Origin: CAVZRC01 sp052148775
Lineage (GTDB): Bacteria > Planctomycetota > Planctomycetia > Isosphaerales > Isosphaeraceae
Assembly (NCBI GenBank): GCA_052148775.1
Contig: JBKQHM010000586.1
Span: forward strand, 1 to 19,593
Direction: 5' to 3'
Length of the DNA stretch: 19,593 bases
Made by a program: the position numbers and the translations under genes. This document shows, piece after piece, positions 8,519-15,863 of this stretch. Below the pieces are notes generated by a model. That model was not told where the DNA came from, did not search any database, and worked only from the letters and a program-made list of their open reading frames with translations. Numbering within the stretch: the first letter of the stretch is position 1; each line of letters begins with the position of its first letter.

Positions 8519-8523
8519 GAAGC

Positions 8524-10131
8524 TCAAACGAGCCGGATCTCGAATCGATTGACGGACGCGGGCGGCAAGGTGCAACGCAGCTCTTTCCCCTTCGACGCGT
8601 TAGGCCTCGACGCGGGTGTCACGGCGTCCGGGCTGTCGAACATATTATGAGCGTTCAAGAGATTGGCCGTCAGGACCGTGTGCCGGACATGCTCCGCCTC
8701 GCCCCCCTTGAGGCGGATGACGATCTCCGCCGGCTCGGTCGCGTGGGTATGGACGAGCGTCAATGTCGCGTCCTTCGGCCCACTCCGGGAACCCGAGCCC
8801 GCGACGCGGAAAATCCGCTCCGGACCGCCGCGGGTCTGGAACGTCACGTCGCTCGCTTGGACGTCGATCCGGACCGCCTTGGCACCCTGGTGCGGTCGAT
8901 ACATCGTGTAGACGTGGAACGTGGGCGTCGCGACGAAGTTGTCGCCATCGGCGAGGAAGAGCGAATGCAGGTTGTTGATGAGTTGCGCGACGTTCGCCAT
9001 GTCGACCTTGTCGGCGTGTCGGTTGAAGGTGTCGAGCGAGAGTGCCGCGACCAGGGCATCGCGTAACGTGCCGATCTGCTCGAAGAGATGTCGTTTGTTG
9101 ATCTCGGTCCCGGCCGGATGCCAGCTCCCCCACTCGTCCACCACCAGCTTGATCGCGTGTTTGCGGTCGAACTCGCCGAGGATGGCCCACTGGTCCTTGA
9201 TCAGGGTTTCCATCTTGTTGGCCTTGAAGAGCTGCTCGTACCACTGGTCGCGACTGAACTCGAGGGCATGTCCGGTCGTCCCGCAATAATAATGGGGCGC
9301 CCAGCCGTGCATGGGTGCCTTGGCGCCGTCGGCCCACCTCGCGAAGAACCGGCGCGTCCAGTCGTGGTCGTTGCTGTTGGGTCCGGCGGCGATCAAGTAA
9401 AGCGGTACCCCGTATTCCGGCACCCATTCGGTGAACCGGCGGTACTCGCGACAATAATCCTCGGGGACGAATTTGCCGCCGCAGCCCCAGCTCTCGTTGC
9501 CGACCCCCCAGTATCGAATCCCGTACGGTTCACGACGCCCATCGGCCACCCGTTCGTCGGCCAGGCTGGTCGAACCGGCCGGCGCGTTGCAATACTCGAC
9601 CCACTGTTGGAACTCCTCGGGCGAGCCGGTCCCAACGTTTGCCGCGAAATACGGCTCGACGCCGCAAAGCTGGCAGAATCGCATGAATTCGTGCGTACCA
9701 AACTGATTCGACTCGGTCTCTTCACGCCAGCGGCCGAATCGCCGGGGCCGCTTCGATGCCGGGCCAATCCCGTCGCGCCAGTGATACTTGTCGGCGAAAC
9801 ATCCTCCGGGCCATCGGACGACGACCGGCCCGAGCTGCTTGACGTGCTCGATGAGCGTCTTCCGGATGCCATCGATGTTCGCCACCTTCGAATCCCGGCC
9901 GACCCAGATCCCATCATAAATGACGCCGCCGATGTGTTCGGCGAACTGGCCGTAGATCGCCGGTCGGATCGTGGCGATCGGCTCATCCAGCAGGACGGTG
10001 ACCGACATATCGGCTGCCGCCTCGCCCCGCGCCTGGATGGCACGCGATGCGGTCGTCGCGGCTCCCACACTCACGCCGGCCACGGCGATGCGTCTCAAGG
10101 CGTTGCGGCGGTCGATCGGCTCGTTCAACAT
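8524..10131 (-). CDS. GH51 family alpha-L-arabinofuranosidase, Tat-like export signal
   Basis: A 535-residue glycoside hydrolase releasing terminal alpha-L-arabinofuranosyl units. Family GH51 features are YGQFAEHIGGVIYDGIWVG at 60-78, RWPGGCFADKYHWRDGIGP at 106-124, WGVGNESWGCGG at 208-219 with acid/base Glu213, HYYCGT at 280-285, and VVDEWGSWHP at 330-339 with nucleophile Glu333. A beta-sandwich C-terminal region follows from about residue 420. The N-terminus DRRNALRRIAVAGVSVGAA has a twin-arginine pattern followed by a hydrophobic stretch, which suggests Tat export; many GH51 enzymes are cytoplasmic, so this is notable. GGAG lies eight bases before the ATG and a TATAAT promoter sits upstream. 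Convergent with the polysaccharide block, it may trim arabinose-containing glycans, either self-made or dietary. Confidence 0.92.
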   Translation of the reverse strand: MLNEPIDRRNALRRIAVAGVSVGAATTASRAIQARGEAAADMSVTVLLDEPIATIRPAIYGQFAEHIGGVIYDGIWVGRDSKVANIDGIRKTLIEHVKQLGPVVVRWPGGCFADKYHWRDGIGPASKRPRRFGRWREETESNQFGTHEFMRFCQLCGVEPYFAANVGTGSPEEFQQWVEYCNAPAGSTSLADERVADGRREPYGIRYWGVGNESWGCGGKFVPEDYCREYRRFTEWVPEYGVPLYLIAAGPNSNDHDWTRRFFARWADGAKAPMHGWAPHYYCGTTGHALEFSRDQWYEQLFKANKMETLIKDQWAILGEFDRKHAIKLVVDEWGSWHPAGTEINKRHLFEQIGTLRDALVAALSLDTFNRHADKVDMANVAQLINNLHSLFLADGDNFVATPTFHVYTMYRPHQGAKAVRIDVQASDVTFQTRGGPERIFRVAGSGSRSGPKDATLTLVHTHATEPAEIVIRLKGGEAEHVRHTVLTANLLNAHNMFDSPDAVTPASRPNASKGKELRCTLPPASVNRFEIRLV

Positions 10132-10232
10132 GCTGATGGCTCCATATCGGGAGAGAATCGGCCCGCGATGCCCCGGGATACGACGGCTGACAGGATCGGC
10201 CTTCGAGCGAAACCCGGTGCAAACCGCGCGGC

Positions 10233-10262
10233 ATTATAGCCCCGATCGGAACGCACCGCCAA
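10233..10262 (-). promoter_or_regulatory. Promoter for the GH51 gene
   Basis: On the minus strand, TTGGCG (10257-10262) is followed after 18 nt by a perfect TATAAT (10233-10238). Transcription would start near 10226, giving a leader of about 95 nt to the ATG at 10131. The 304-nt gap 10132-10435 holds this and the opposing promoter at 10352-10380, and no other recognisable gene. Confidence 0.6.
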
Positions 10263-10351
10263 CCTTCCCCGAAGATTCCGATCGACCGGATTCCACACGA
10301 TTGGGAGGACCGGGGAATCGCCGGAAGTCCCTGCCTACAGAAAAGCTCCGG

Positions 10352-10380
10352 TTGACAAGGCCATCGCGATCGAGTATGTT
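10352..10380 (+). promoter_or_regulatory. Near-consensus sigma70-type promoter of the Ycf46 operon
   Basis: TTGACA (10352-10357), a 17-nt spacer and TATGTT (10375-10380) give a full -35 match, ideal spacing and four of six -10 bases. Transcription would begin near 10387. The hexamer contains the ATG at 10376, an otherwise possible start for the next gene, so translation more likely starts at 10436. Confidence 0.65.
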
Positions 10381-10435
10381 CGACAAGTGTAGTTTTACAG
10401 ATGTCGGATTTCATCCCTCGTTTGATTGCGCGATC

Positions 10436-11266
10436 ATGGTCAGCCTGAGATCGACCCCGGATCGGCTGGAGCGGGCACGTGGCCACTACCGCGCCTGTGA
10501 CCTGTGCGAGCACCGTTGCGGGGCCGACCGGGAGGCGGGCGAGCGTGGTCCTTGCAAGGCGGGGCCGGTGGCGAGGGTCTACAAGCATCGGGTGGAGTAT
10601 GGAGAGGAGTGGGAGCTAGTCCCGTCCCACCTCTTTTATCTCTCGGGCTGCGACCTGCGCTGTGCCTTCTGCGTCGCGGGGATCAACGCGTTCGACCCGA
10701 GGCGGGGGCGAACCCTGACGGCGGAGTTCCTCGCCGAGGCCGTCGATCGAGGACGTGCGGAGGGGGCACGCACGCTCCAGTGGGTCGGCGGCGAGCCGAC
10801 CGTCCATCTCCCGGCCATCCTGGATGCCATGGCCGGCTGCGACGACCTGCCGCCGGTCGTCTGGAAGTCCGACTTCCACGGGACGTGCGCGGCCTTCGCA
10901 TTGCTCGCCGGGGTGATCGACGTCTATCTCGCCGACTTCAAGTTCGGCAACGATGCTTGCGCCCGACGGATCGCGGGCGTGGAGAACTACCTGGCCATCG
11001 TGACCCGCAACCTGCTCACGGCGTCCGCGCAGGGCGACCTGATCGTGCGCCACTTGCTCTTGCCCGGTCACTTCGACTGCTGCTTCCGTCCGATCGTCGA
11101 CTGGATGAAGGCGTACTTGCCGGGGGCCAAATTCAGCGTCCGCGACGGTTATCTGCCGAGCTGGCAGGCCGACCGTCATGCCGAGCTCGCCCGGCCGCTC
11201 GACTCGGCGGAAGGGGCTCGGGCATGGGATCTGGCGGCGCGATCCGGGTTGAGAGTCATCGAATGA
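10436..11266 (+). CDS. Radical SAM protein, PflX / pyruvate-formate-lyase-activase-like
   Basis: A 276-residue radical SAM enzyme. The cluster motif is CDLRCAFC with Cys72, Cys76 and Cys79, in the CxxxCxxC spacing that binds the SAM-coordinated 4Fe-4S cluster. QWVGGEPT at about 115-122 is the GGE motif that contacts SAM. An N-terminal set Cys21, Cys24, Cys28 and Cys40, in CDLCEHRCGADR and GPC, is typical of the PflX (COG1313) branch and may bind another metal centre. No substrate of that branch is known to me. The start at 10436 is chosen because an earlier in-frame ATG lies inside the promoter -10 box; its ribosome site is weak. The stop overlaps the next start as ATGA. It opens the Ycf46 operon, so it may modify or mature one of those proteins. 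Confidence 0.85.
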   Translation: MVSLRSTPDRLERARGHYRACDLCEHRCGADREAGERGPCKAGPVARVYKHRVEYGEEWELVPSHLFYLSGCDLRCAFCVAGINAFDPRRGRTLTAEFLAEAVDRGRAEGARTLQWVGGEPTVHLPAILDAMAGCDDLPPVVWKSDFHGTCAAFALLAGVIDVYLADFKFGNDACARRIAGVENYLAIVTRNLLTASAQGDLIVRHLLLPGHFDCCFRPIVDWMKAYLPGAKFSVRDGYLPSWQADRHAELARPLDSAEGARAWDLAARSGLRVIE

Positions 11267-11496
11267 AACCCAACAAACACCAGGCGCCGGATACCGTCGA
11301 CGAGTCGGCCGAATGTGAGATCACGATCCAGCCCGATGGGCGGGTTTTCGCCTTCGGGATCACGGGCCCGATGGCCGCCGTGCTCGCGACGATCCCGACG
11401 TCGGACGAACGCATGAAACGCCTGCTCGAGCGGATCAGCCGGCTCCAGCCGGGTCCTGAGGCCCCAGAGACTTGCCCCAACGAGGAGTGCCACTAA
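11263..11496 (+). CDS. Small DUF2997-like protein with Cys-rich tail
   Basis: A 77-residue protein. Its centre, ECEITIQPDGRVFAFGITGP at about 18-37, matches the pattern of the other small protein of this operon (EIEIGADGQVVV then GIKGP) and of DUF2997 as I remember it: a short beta unit with DG and G(I)xGP. The conserved Cys that follows the glycine in DUF2997 is absent here. Instead the C-terminus ends in ETCPNEECH, with two Cys and a His that could bind metal. The start overlaps the radical SAM stop (ATGA) and the stop overlaps the ATPase start (TAATG), so the three products are translationally coupled. The function is unknown. The DUF2997 relationship rests on eye alignment and is the uncertain part; the gene itself is well supported by its two overlaps. 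Confidence 0.7.
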   Translation: MKPNKHQAPDTVDESAECEITIQPDGRVFAFGITGPMAAVLATIPTSDERMKRLLERISRLQPGPEAPETCPNEECH

Positions 11497-13190
11497 TGCC
11501 CGAGCCTGTGGGTTTGAATGGACATCGACCGCCCGTCCCCGGCGAGGGGCGTCGCGAGCTGCGGTCTCCGGCCGCCACGACCCCGGCGCAGACCCAGCCG
11601 GCCCCCGCCTCGAATCCGAAGCGGCCGCCCGATGAGCTCGAGGTGTTGATCCGCGCCCGATATCCGATCATCTACGTGGTCACCTGGGAGGAAGAGCGGC
11701 TCGAGCAGCGGCTCTTCGAGATCGCCAAGAAGCGGAACAAGACGCTGCACATCTGGACGTGCAGCCAGGGCGTGGTCCAGTTCGGTGCCGAGCCGCAACG
11801 GGGCAAGACCGGCTCGGGCAACACCTGCGACCCGATCGGGGGACTGGACGCCGTCCTCAGCCACGTCGACCCGGCCATCTTCCTGTTCAAGGATCTCCAC
11901 GACCACCTCGACATTCGCGTTTGTGCCGGCAATCTCCGGAACATTCGCCGGCTCCGGGATGTGGCACACGCCTTGCGCGACACCTACAAGACCGTGGTCC
12001 TGGTATCGCCCCTGATGAAGATACCGGTCGAGCTCTCCAAGGACGTAGCGGTGGTCGAGTTCGGCACGCCGTCGGTCGACGACTTCAACGGGTTGCTCGA
12101 CCGGATCATCGACGACGTGAAGGACCAGCCGAGGATCAGCATCAACCTCGACGCCGAGGGCCGCGAGAAGCTCGTCCACGCCGCGCGTGGGTTAACTCTG
12201 AAAGAGGCCGAGAACGTCTTCGCCAAGACTCTCGTGCTCGACGGCAAGCTCGACGCCGATGATATCAGCGTCGTGTTCAGCGAGAAGCAGCAGATCATTC
12301 GGAAGAGCGGGACGCTCGAATACTACGAGAGCCAGGAGCGATTCGCGACGGTCGCGGGCCTGGAGAATCTCAAGGAATGGCTGAGCAAGCGGAGCGCCGC
12401 GTTCAGCGAGCGGGCCGCCCAGTTCGGCCTGCCCGCGCCCAAGGGGGTGCTCTTGCTGGGCGTGCAGGGTTGCGGCAAGAGCCTCTGCGCAAAGGCGGCG
12501 TCGAGCCTGTGGAAGCTGCCCCTGCTGCGATTCGACATCGGCCGGGTCTTCGGCAGTCTCGTCGGCTCGAGCGAGGAGTCGATGCGTCGGGCGATCCAGA
12601 CGGCCGAGAGCGTCGCGCCGGCGATCCTCTGGATCGACGAGATCGACAAGGCGTTCGCCGGCACCCAGGGGTCCGCCGGCAGCGACGGCGGCACCGCTTC
12701 GCGCGTCTTCGGCACGTTCCTGACCTGGCTCTCGGAGAAGACAGCCCCGGTGTTCGTGATCGCCACGGCCAACGACATCAGCCACCTGCCGCCCGAGCTC
12801 CTCCGCAAGGGCCGCGTCGACGAGATCTTCTTCGTCGATTTGCCCAACGAGGACGAGCGACGCGATATCTTCCGCATCCACCTGAAGCGGAAGCGCGACC
12901 CGGAGAAGTTCGACCTGGACTTGCTGGCCCGGATCAGCGACGGGTTCAGCGGCGCCGAGATCGAAGAGGCGATCATCTCCGGTCTCTTCGACGCATTCAG
13001 CCAGGGCACGGACCTCGACACGGCGACGCTCCGCGCGGGCATCGCGGAAACCGTGCCCCTTTCCCGGACCATGAGCGAGGAACTGGCCCGCCTCCGCAAC
13101 TGGGCGCAGGGCCGCGCCCGTCCCTCGACAGGGCCGATCAAGCGTGCCGAACTCGACACCACGGAAACCCGTCGCAAGCTGGAGATCTGA
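11496..13190 (+). CDS. AAA+ ATPase, Ycf46 family
   Basis: A 564-residue ATPase. Residues about 45-260 are the Ycf46 N-terminal domain (LIRARYPIIYVVTWEEERLE at 51-70, RRLRDVAHALRDTYKTVVLV at 151-170). The AAA+ core has Walker A GVQGCGKS at 322-329, Walker B ILWIDEIDKAFAG at 377-389, sensor 1 with Asn426 in VIATANDISHLPPE, and the Arg finger region LRKGRVDEIFFVDLP at 436-450. All catalytic residues are present. The first about 45 residues are Pro/Ala-rich and disordered. ATG 11496 overlaps the upstream TAA, with GAGGAG eight bases before it. The family is named from a plastid reading frame and is widespread in cyanobacteria, where regulation of photosynthesis has been proposed; nothing else here suggests photosynthesis. 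Neighbours suggest that DUF1257 and DUF2997 proteins are its partners. Confidence 0.93.
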   Translation: MPEPVGLNGHRPPVPGEGRRELRSPAATTPAQTQPAPASNPKRPPDELEVLIRARYPIIYVVTWEEERLEQRLFEIAKKRNKTLHIWTCSQGVVQFGAEPQRGKTGSGNTCDPIGGLDAVLSHVDPAIFLFKDLHDHLDIRVCAGNLRNIRRLRDVAHALRDTYKTVVLVSPLMKIPVELSKDVAVVEFGTPSVDDFNGLLDRIIDDVKDQPRISINLDAEGREKLVHAARGLTLKEAENVFAKTLVLDGKLDADDISVVFSEKQQIIRKSGTLEYYESQERFATVAGLENLKEWLSKRSAAFSERAAQFGLPAPKGVLLLGVQGCGKSLCAKAASSLWKLPLLRFDIGRVFGSLVGSSEESMRRAIQTAESVAPAILWIDEIDKAFAGTQGSAGSDGGTASRVFGTFLTWLSEKTAPVFVIATANDISHLPPELLRKGRVDEIFFVDLPNEDERRDIFRIHLKRKRDPEKFDLDLLARISDGFSGAEIEEAIISGLFDAFSQGTDLDTATLRAGIAETVPLSRTMSEELARLRNWAQGRARPSTGPIKRAELDTTETRRKLEI

Positions 13191-13239
13191 GCCGAGGCAC
13201 CGGATCCGAACCGGCGCCGTAACCGGAGGAGAACGCCTG

Positions 13240-13701
13240 ATGAGTACCGTCCTCGTCGTGACCCCCCTGGTCGTCGCATCCTGGCCTTTGATGTCGGCCG
13301 CGATCACCGCCGCGATCGGCAGCATGGGCTTCGCCGCCCTGCCGAACGGCGGCCCACGATTGCGAGAGATCGCCGGTACCAAGACCCGTGCCGAGGTTGA
13401 GCTGGAAGATAGCGAGATCCTCGCCGGCAGCGGCGCCACCGGCGGGGAGATGGTCGTGGAGCGCGACGGCATCCGCGCGGTCTTCAGCCGGGATGCTCGG
13501 GGCGCCCTCAAGCTCTGCGTCGAAGGCGCGGGGCACTCCAAGGCCGAGTTGAAGCGGATCGGCGAGTCACTCGTGGGCCGCGTGACCCAGCAATACGCTT
13601 ACAACCGGCTCGTCAGCGAGCTGAAGGAGCGCCGGATGACGATCCTCGAGGAACGCGTCGGCGAGGACCAGGCGATCCACATCCGGGTCCGGAACGGCTG
13701 A
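13240..13701 (+). CDS. DUF1257 / Ycf35 family protein
   Basis: A 153-residue protein of unknown biochemical role. The C-terminal half fits the DUF1257 pattern: LKLCVEGAGHSKAELKRIGE at about 91-110, then RVTQQYAYNRLVSELKERRM and EERVGEDQAIHIRVRNG. The N-terminal half has a mildly hydrophobic stretch (VLVVTPLVVASWPL) that looks too short and polar-flanked for a sure membrane segment. GGAGGA nine bases before ATG 13240 fixes the start. It follows Ycf46 by 49 nt and precedes the DUF2997 gene by 41 nt. This order is, to my knowledge, a recurring one in cyanobacteria and planctomycetes, so the three are likely subunits or regulators of one complex. The link is inference from gene order. Confidence 0.82.
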   Translation: MSTVLVVTPLVVASWPLMSAAITAAIGSMGFAALPNGGPRLREIAGTKTRAEVELEDSEILAGSGATGGEMVVERDGIRAVFSRDARGALKLCVEGAGHSKAELKRIGESLVGRVTQQYAYNRLVSELKERRMTILEERVGEDQAIHIRVRNG

Positions 13702-13742
13702 TCGAACCCGAGACGAACTCGTGCGGCGGAGGGTTTTCCGTG

Positions 13743-13958
13743 ATGAACGACGAAGAAATCGAGATCGAGATCGGCGCCGACGGCCAGGTGGTGGTGCGCA
13801 CGATCGGGATCAAGGGCCCGCGTTGCCAGGACATCGCCGAGGCGATCGCCCTGATCGTCGGCCGCGTGGAGTCGAGTCAGTTGACCGACGAGTATTACGA
13901 GGCGGGCATCCAGGCGCAAACGCACGTCGAGCAGCGATTGCGCCGCTTCGGCGAGTAG
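13743..13958 (+). CDS. DUF2997 family small protein
   Basis: A 71-residue acidic protein. The pattern EIEIEIGADGQVVVRTIGIK followed by GPRC (about 5-28) is the DUF2997 core, with the conserved Cys kept. A helix-forming C-terminal half follows (EAIALIVGRVESSQLTDEYY at about 33-52). GGAGGG at 13728-13733 supports either GTG 13740 or ATG 13743; the latter is nine bases away and is used here. It lies between DUF1257 and the signal-peptidase-like gene, and resembles the small protein in front of Ycf46, so the operon has a divergent pair of these proteins on both sides of the ATPase. Function unknown. Confidence 0.78.
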   Translation: MNDEEIEIEIGADGQVVVRTIGIKGPRCQDIAEAIALIVGRVESSQLTDEYYEAGIQAQTHVEQRLRRFGE

Positions 13959-13978
13959 ATCGCGAGGGCGACCGAGCC

Positions 13979-15022
13979 ATGCAGTGCCCAAGCTGTCGCT
14001 TCGAAAACATGCCCGGCCTCGAATCCTGCGGCCGATGCGGGACCTTGCTGAGCCTGGGCTCGATCGCGATCGACGTCAATCCGCCCCGGGCGTCGCGCGC
14101 CTCGAAACGTCTGCGCAAGGCCGTGCCTCGCCACCTGATTTACCGGGTGCGCGACCTTGCCTCCGAGGCGCGCCGGGTCATCACGCGGTCGACGGTCGAG
14201 GATTCGCGCATCCCGCTGCCCGAGCCCGAGATCCTCGCCCGCCTGATCGTGCCGGGCTGGGCACACATCCACTCCGGACTGGTGATCCGAGGGAGGTTCT
14301 TCCTCGCGGCCTATCTGCCGCTCTTGTTGCTCGGGCTGGCCCGATGGGGGACGGGCCTCGGTTCGATGCTCCTCGGCCTGGCATTCAGTGTCCATGCCGC
14401 CTCGGTGGTGGATATCCTGGTCCGCCAGGGAACCGTGCGATTCCCGAGGATGATGCTCACCACCTTGGTCGTGTATATCATCCTCGCGATCCTAGTCTAT
14501 TGGCCCGCCGGTCAGTTGCTTTCCAGAATTGCCGCCGTGGACTACTACCAGTACGACGCCCCCCCGTTCGCGCAGTATGACGTCGTGCTCATCAACCGTT
14601 GGGCGTACACGCTGTCCGCGCCCCGACGCGGAGACATCGTACAATTCCGGCCCGTGACCCAGATGCGGCAACGGGTCGGGGAGCAGGCCCTGCATGTTCG
14701 CTATATACTGGAGGAGGACGCCGTGATCGATCGCGTCGTCGGCCTTGCCGGCGACCGCGTCGTCTGGGACGAGGGCCGGCTCTCGATCAATGGCTCGGTC
14801 GTCTCCTGGAAGCCCTTGGTCCCGGAGCGTCTACCGAAACACCTGGACGTGACCGTGCCCAAGGGTTGTTCTATGATCTTGCCGACGGCATCGCTGGCGG
14901 CGGCGAACGCGGTCGGAGGTGAGATCTTCTGGAATACCACCAGCATGATCCCCGAGGAACAGATCCTCGGCCGGGCCTACCTCCGCGTGAGCCCGCTTTC
15001 TCGATTTTGGCTCATGTATTGA
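13979..15022 (+). CDS. Zinc-ribbon membrane protein with degenerate signal peptidase I (S26) domain
   Basis: A 347-residue protein. It opens with a zinc ribbon, CPSC at 3-6 and CGRC at 17-20. Three hydrophobic segments follow at about 103-122, 125-147 and 158-182. The C-terminal part has S26 signal-peptidase landmarks: DVVLINR at 201-207, RRGDIVQF at 216-223, DRVVGLAGDRVVWDEGRLSI at 251-270, VPKG, and IPEEQILGRAYLRVSPLSRF near the end. The catalytic residues look lost: the nucleophile region before DVVLINR (about 187-198) contains no Ser, and the general-base Lys that precedes RVVG is Asp251. It is therefore probably a non-catalytic binding or scaffold protein. The gene is 20 nt after the DUF2997 gene with GAGGG as a weak ribosome site. 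The fold call is good; the inactivity is inference from motifs. Confidence 0.78.
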   Translation: MQCPSCRFENMPGLESCGRCGTLLSLGSIAIDVNPPRASRASKRLRKAVPRHLIYRVRDLASEARRVITRSTVEDSRIPLPEPEILARLIVPGWAHIHSGLVIRGRFFLAAYLPLLLLGLARWGTGLGSMLLGLAFSVHAASVVDILVRQGTVRFPRMMLTTLVVYIILAILVYWPAGQLLSRIAAVDYYQYDAPPFAQYDVVLINRWAYTLSAPRRGDIVQFRPVTQMRQRVGEQALHVRYILEEDAVIDRVVGLAGDRVVWDEGRLSINGSVVSWKPLVPERLPKHLDVTVPKGCSMILPTASLAAANAVGGEIFWNTTSMIPEEQILGRAYLRVSPLSRFWLMY

Positions 15023-15049
15023 AGATTCAGATCGACCGGGAGGCGTGCC

Positions 15050-15820
15050 TTGGCGAGGTTCGAGCGACTTGAGTTTGACGATGAGGCCGAAGGGCTACCG
15101 GCCGCCAGCTCGCCGGAGGCGGAAGGCGACCAGGGCGAGTGGCTGCGCCGGGCGGACGACCACCGTCGTCGGGGCTTGTACGAGAACGCACTGCGCTATT
15201 ATTCGCGCGCGCTGGAACTCGACCGGACGCTCTTGCCCGGCTGGGTCGGCCAGGTGCGGATGCTCGTCCTGCTGGGCGAGTTCCCCGAGGCCGAGCTCTG
15301 GGCGCGGAAGGCGCTGGAGCTGTTCAAGGGCCAGGGCGACCTGATGGCCGCTCGGGCGCAGGCCCTGGCCCGGATCGGCGACCGGACCGTGGCCCAGGAG
15401 CTCGCCGACGCCGCCATCCGCCAGGAAGGGAACTCGGCCTATCGCTGGATGGTCCGGGGCGAGCTCCTCATATCGACCCGCGACGAGGTCGATCGGCACT
15501 GCTTCGACAAGGCCATCGAGGCCGACCGCGACTGGCTCGTCCCCCTCGAGATCGCGCTGATCTACCTGCACTACGACCAGCCGAGCAAGGGGCTGCTCCG
15601 CGCCATCCAGGCCGTCGAAAAGGCCCCCGAAGGTTTCTACGCCTGGTTTGTGCGCGGCCGTTGCGAGCAGGCCGTCGGGTTCGATCGCGCGGCGAAAGCG
15701 AGCTATGAACGCTGCCTGGAGCTGTCGCCCCGCCACGTCGAAGCCGGCCGGAAGATCGCCGAGCTCGAGAACCAGGGTTGGTCGCTGTCGAGGGGATTGC
15801 GTCGCTTGATCGGCCGTTAA
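15050..15820 (+). CDS. TPR repeat protein
   Basis: A 256-residue helical repeat protein. A TPR unit is clear at about 31-64 (ADDHRRRGLYENALRYYSRA, then LELDR) and more degenerate units follow, with a good one near 198-232 (GRCEQAVGFDRAAKASYERC, then LELSPRHVEA). No signal peptide or membrane segment is seen, so it is probably a cytoplasmic scaffold. The start is TTG at 15050, supported by GGGAGG six bases upstream (15038-15043); no suitable ATG is near. It lies 27 nt after the signal-peptidase-like gene and 43 nt before the PilT-type ATPase. TPR proteins often hold together secretion and pilus machinery, so it may join the membrane protein to an ATPase; that is inference. Confidence 0.85.
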   Translation: MARFERLEFDDEAEGLPAASSPEAEGDQGEWLRRADDHRRRGLYENALRYYSRALELDRTLLPGWVGQVRMLVLLGEFPEAELWARKALELFKGQGDLMAARAQALARIGDRTVAQELADAAIRQEGNSAYRWMVRGELLISTRDEVDRHCFDKAIEADRDWLVPLEIALIYLHYDQPSKGLLRAIQAVEKAPEGFYAWFVRGRCEQAVGFDRAAKASYERCLELSPRHVEAGRKIAELENQGWSLSRGLRRLIGR

Positions 15821-15863
15821 GAAACGCCCCACCCGACCCGACATGACTCAGGAGGACCAACGG

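Noticed and set aside
7397..8575. Long open frame antisense to the GT2 gene
   Set aside because: The translation is low-complexity Arg/Gly/Asp-rich with no motif, while the plus strand carries all GT2 motifs; long antisense frames are expected in GC-rich DNA.
10376..10435. Earlier ATG for the radical SAM gene (20 extra residues)
   Set aside because: It lies inside the -10 hexamer of a near-consensus promoter, so the transcript would begin downstream of it.
12192..13541. Long open frame antisense to the Ycf46 and DUF1257 genes
   Set aside because: No recognisable domain; it lies opposite two genes with clear family motifs.
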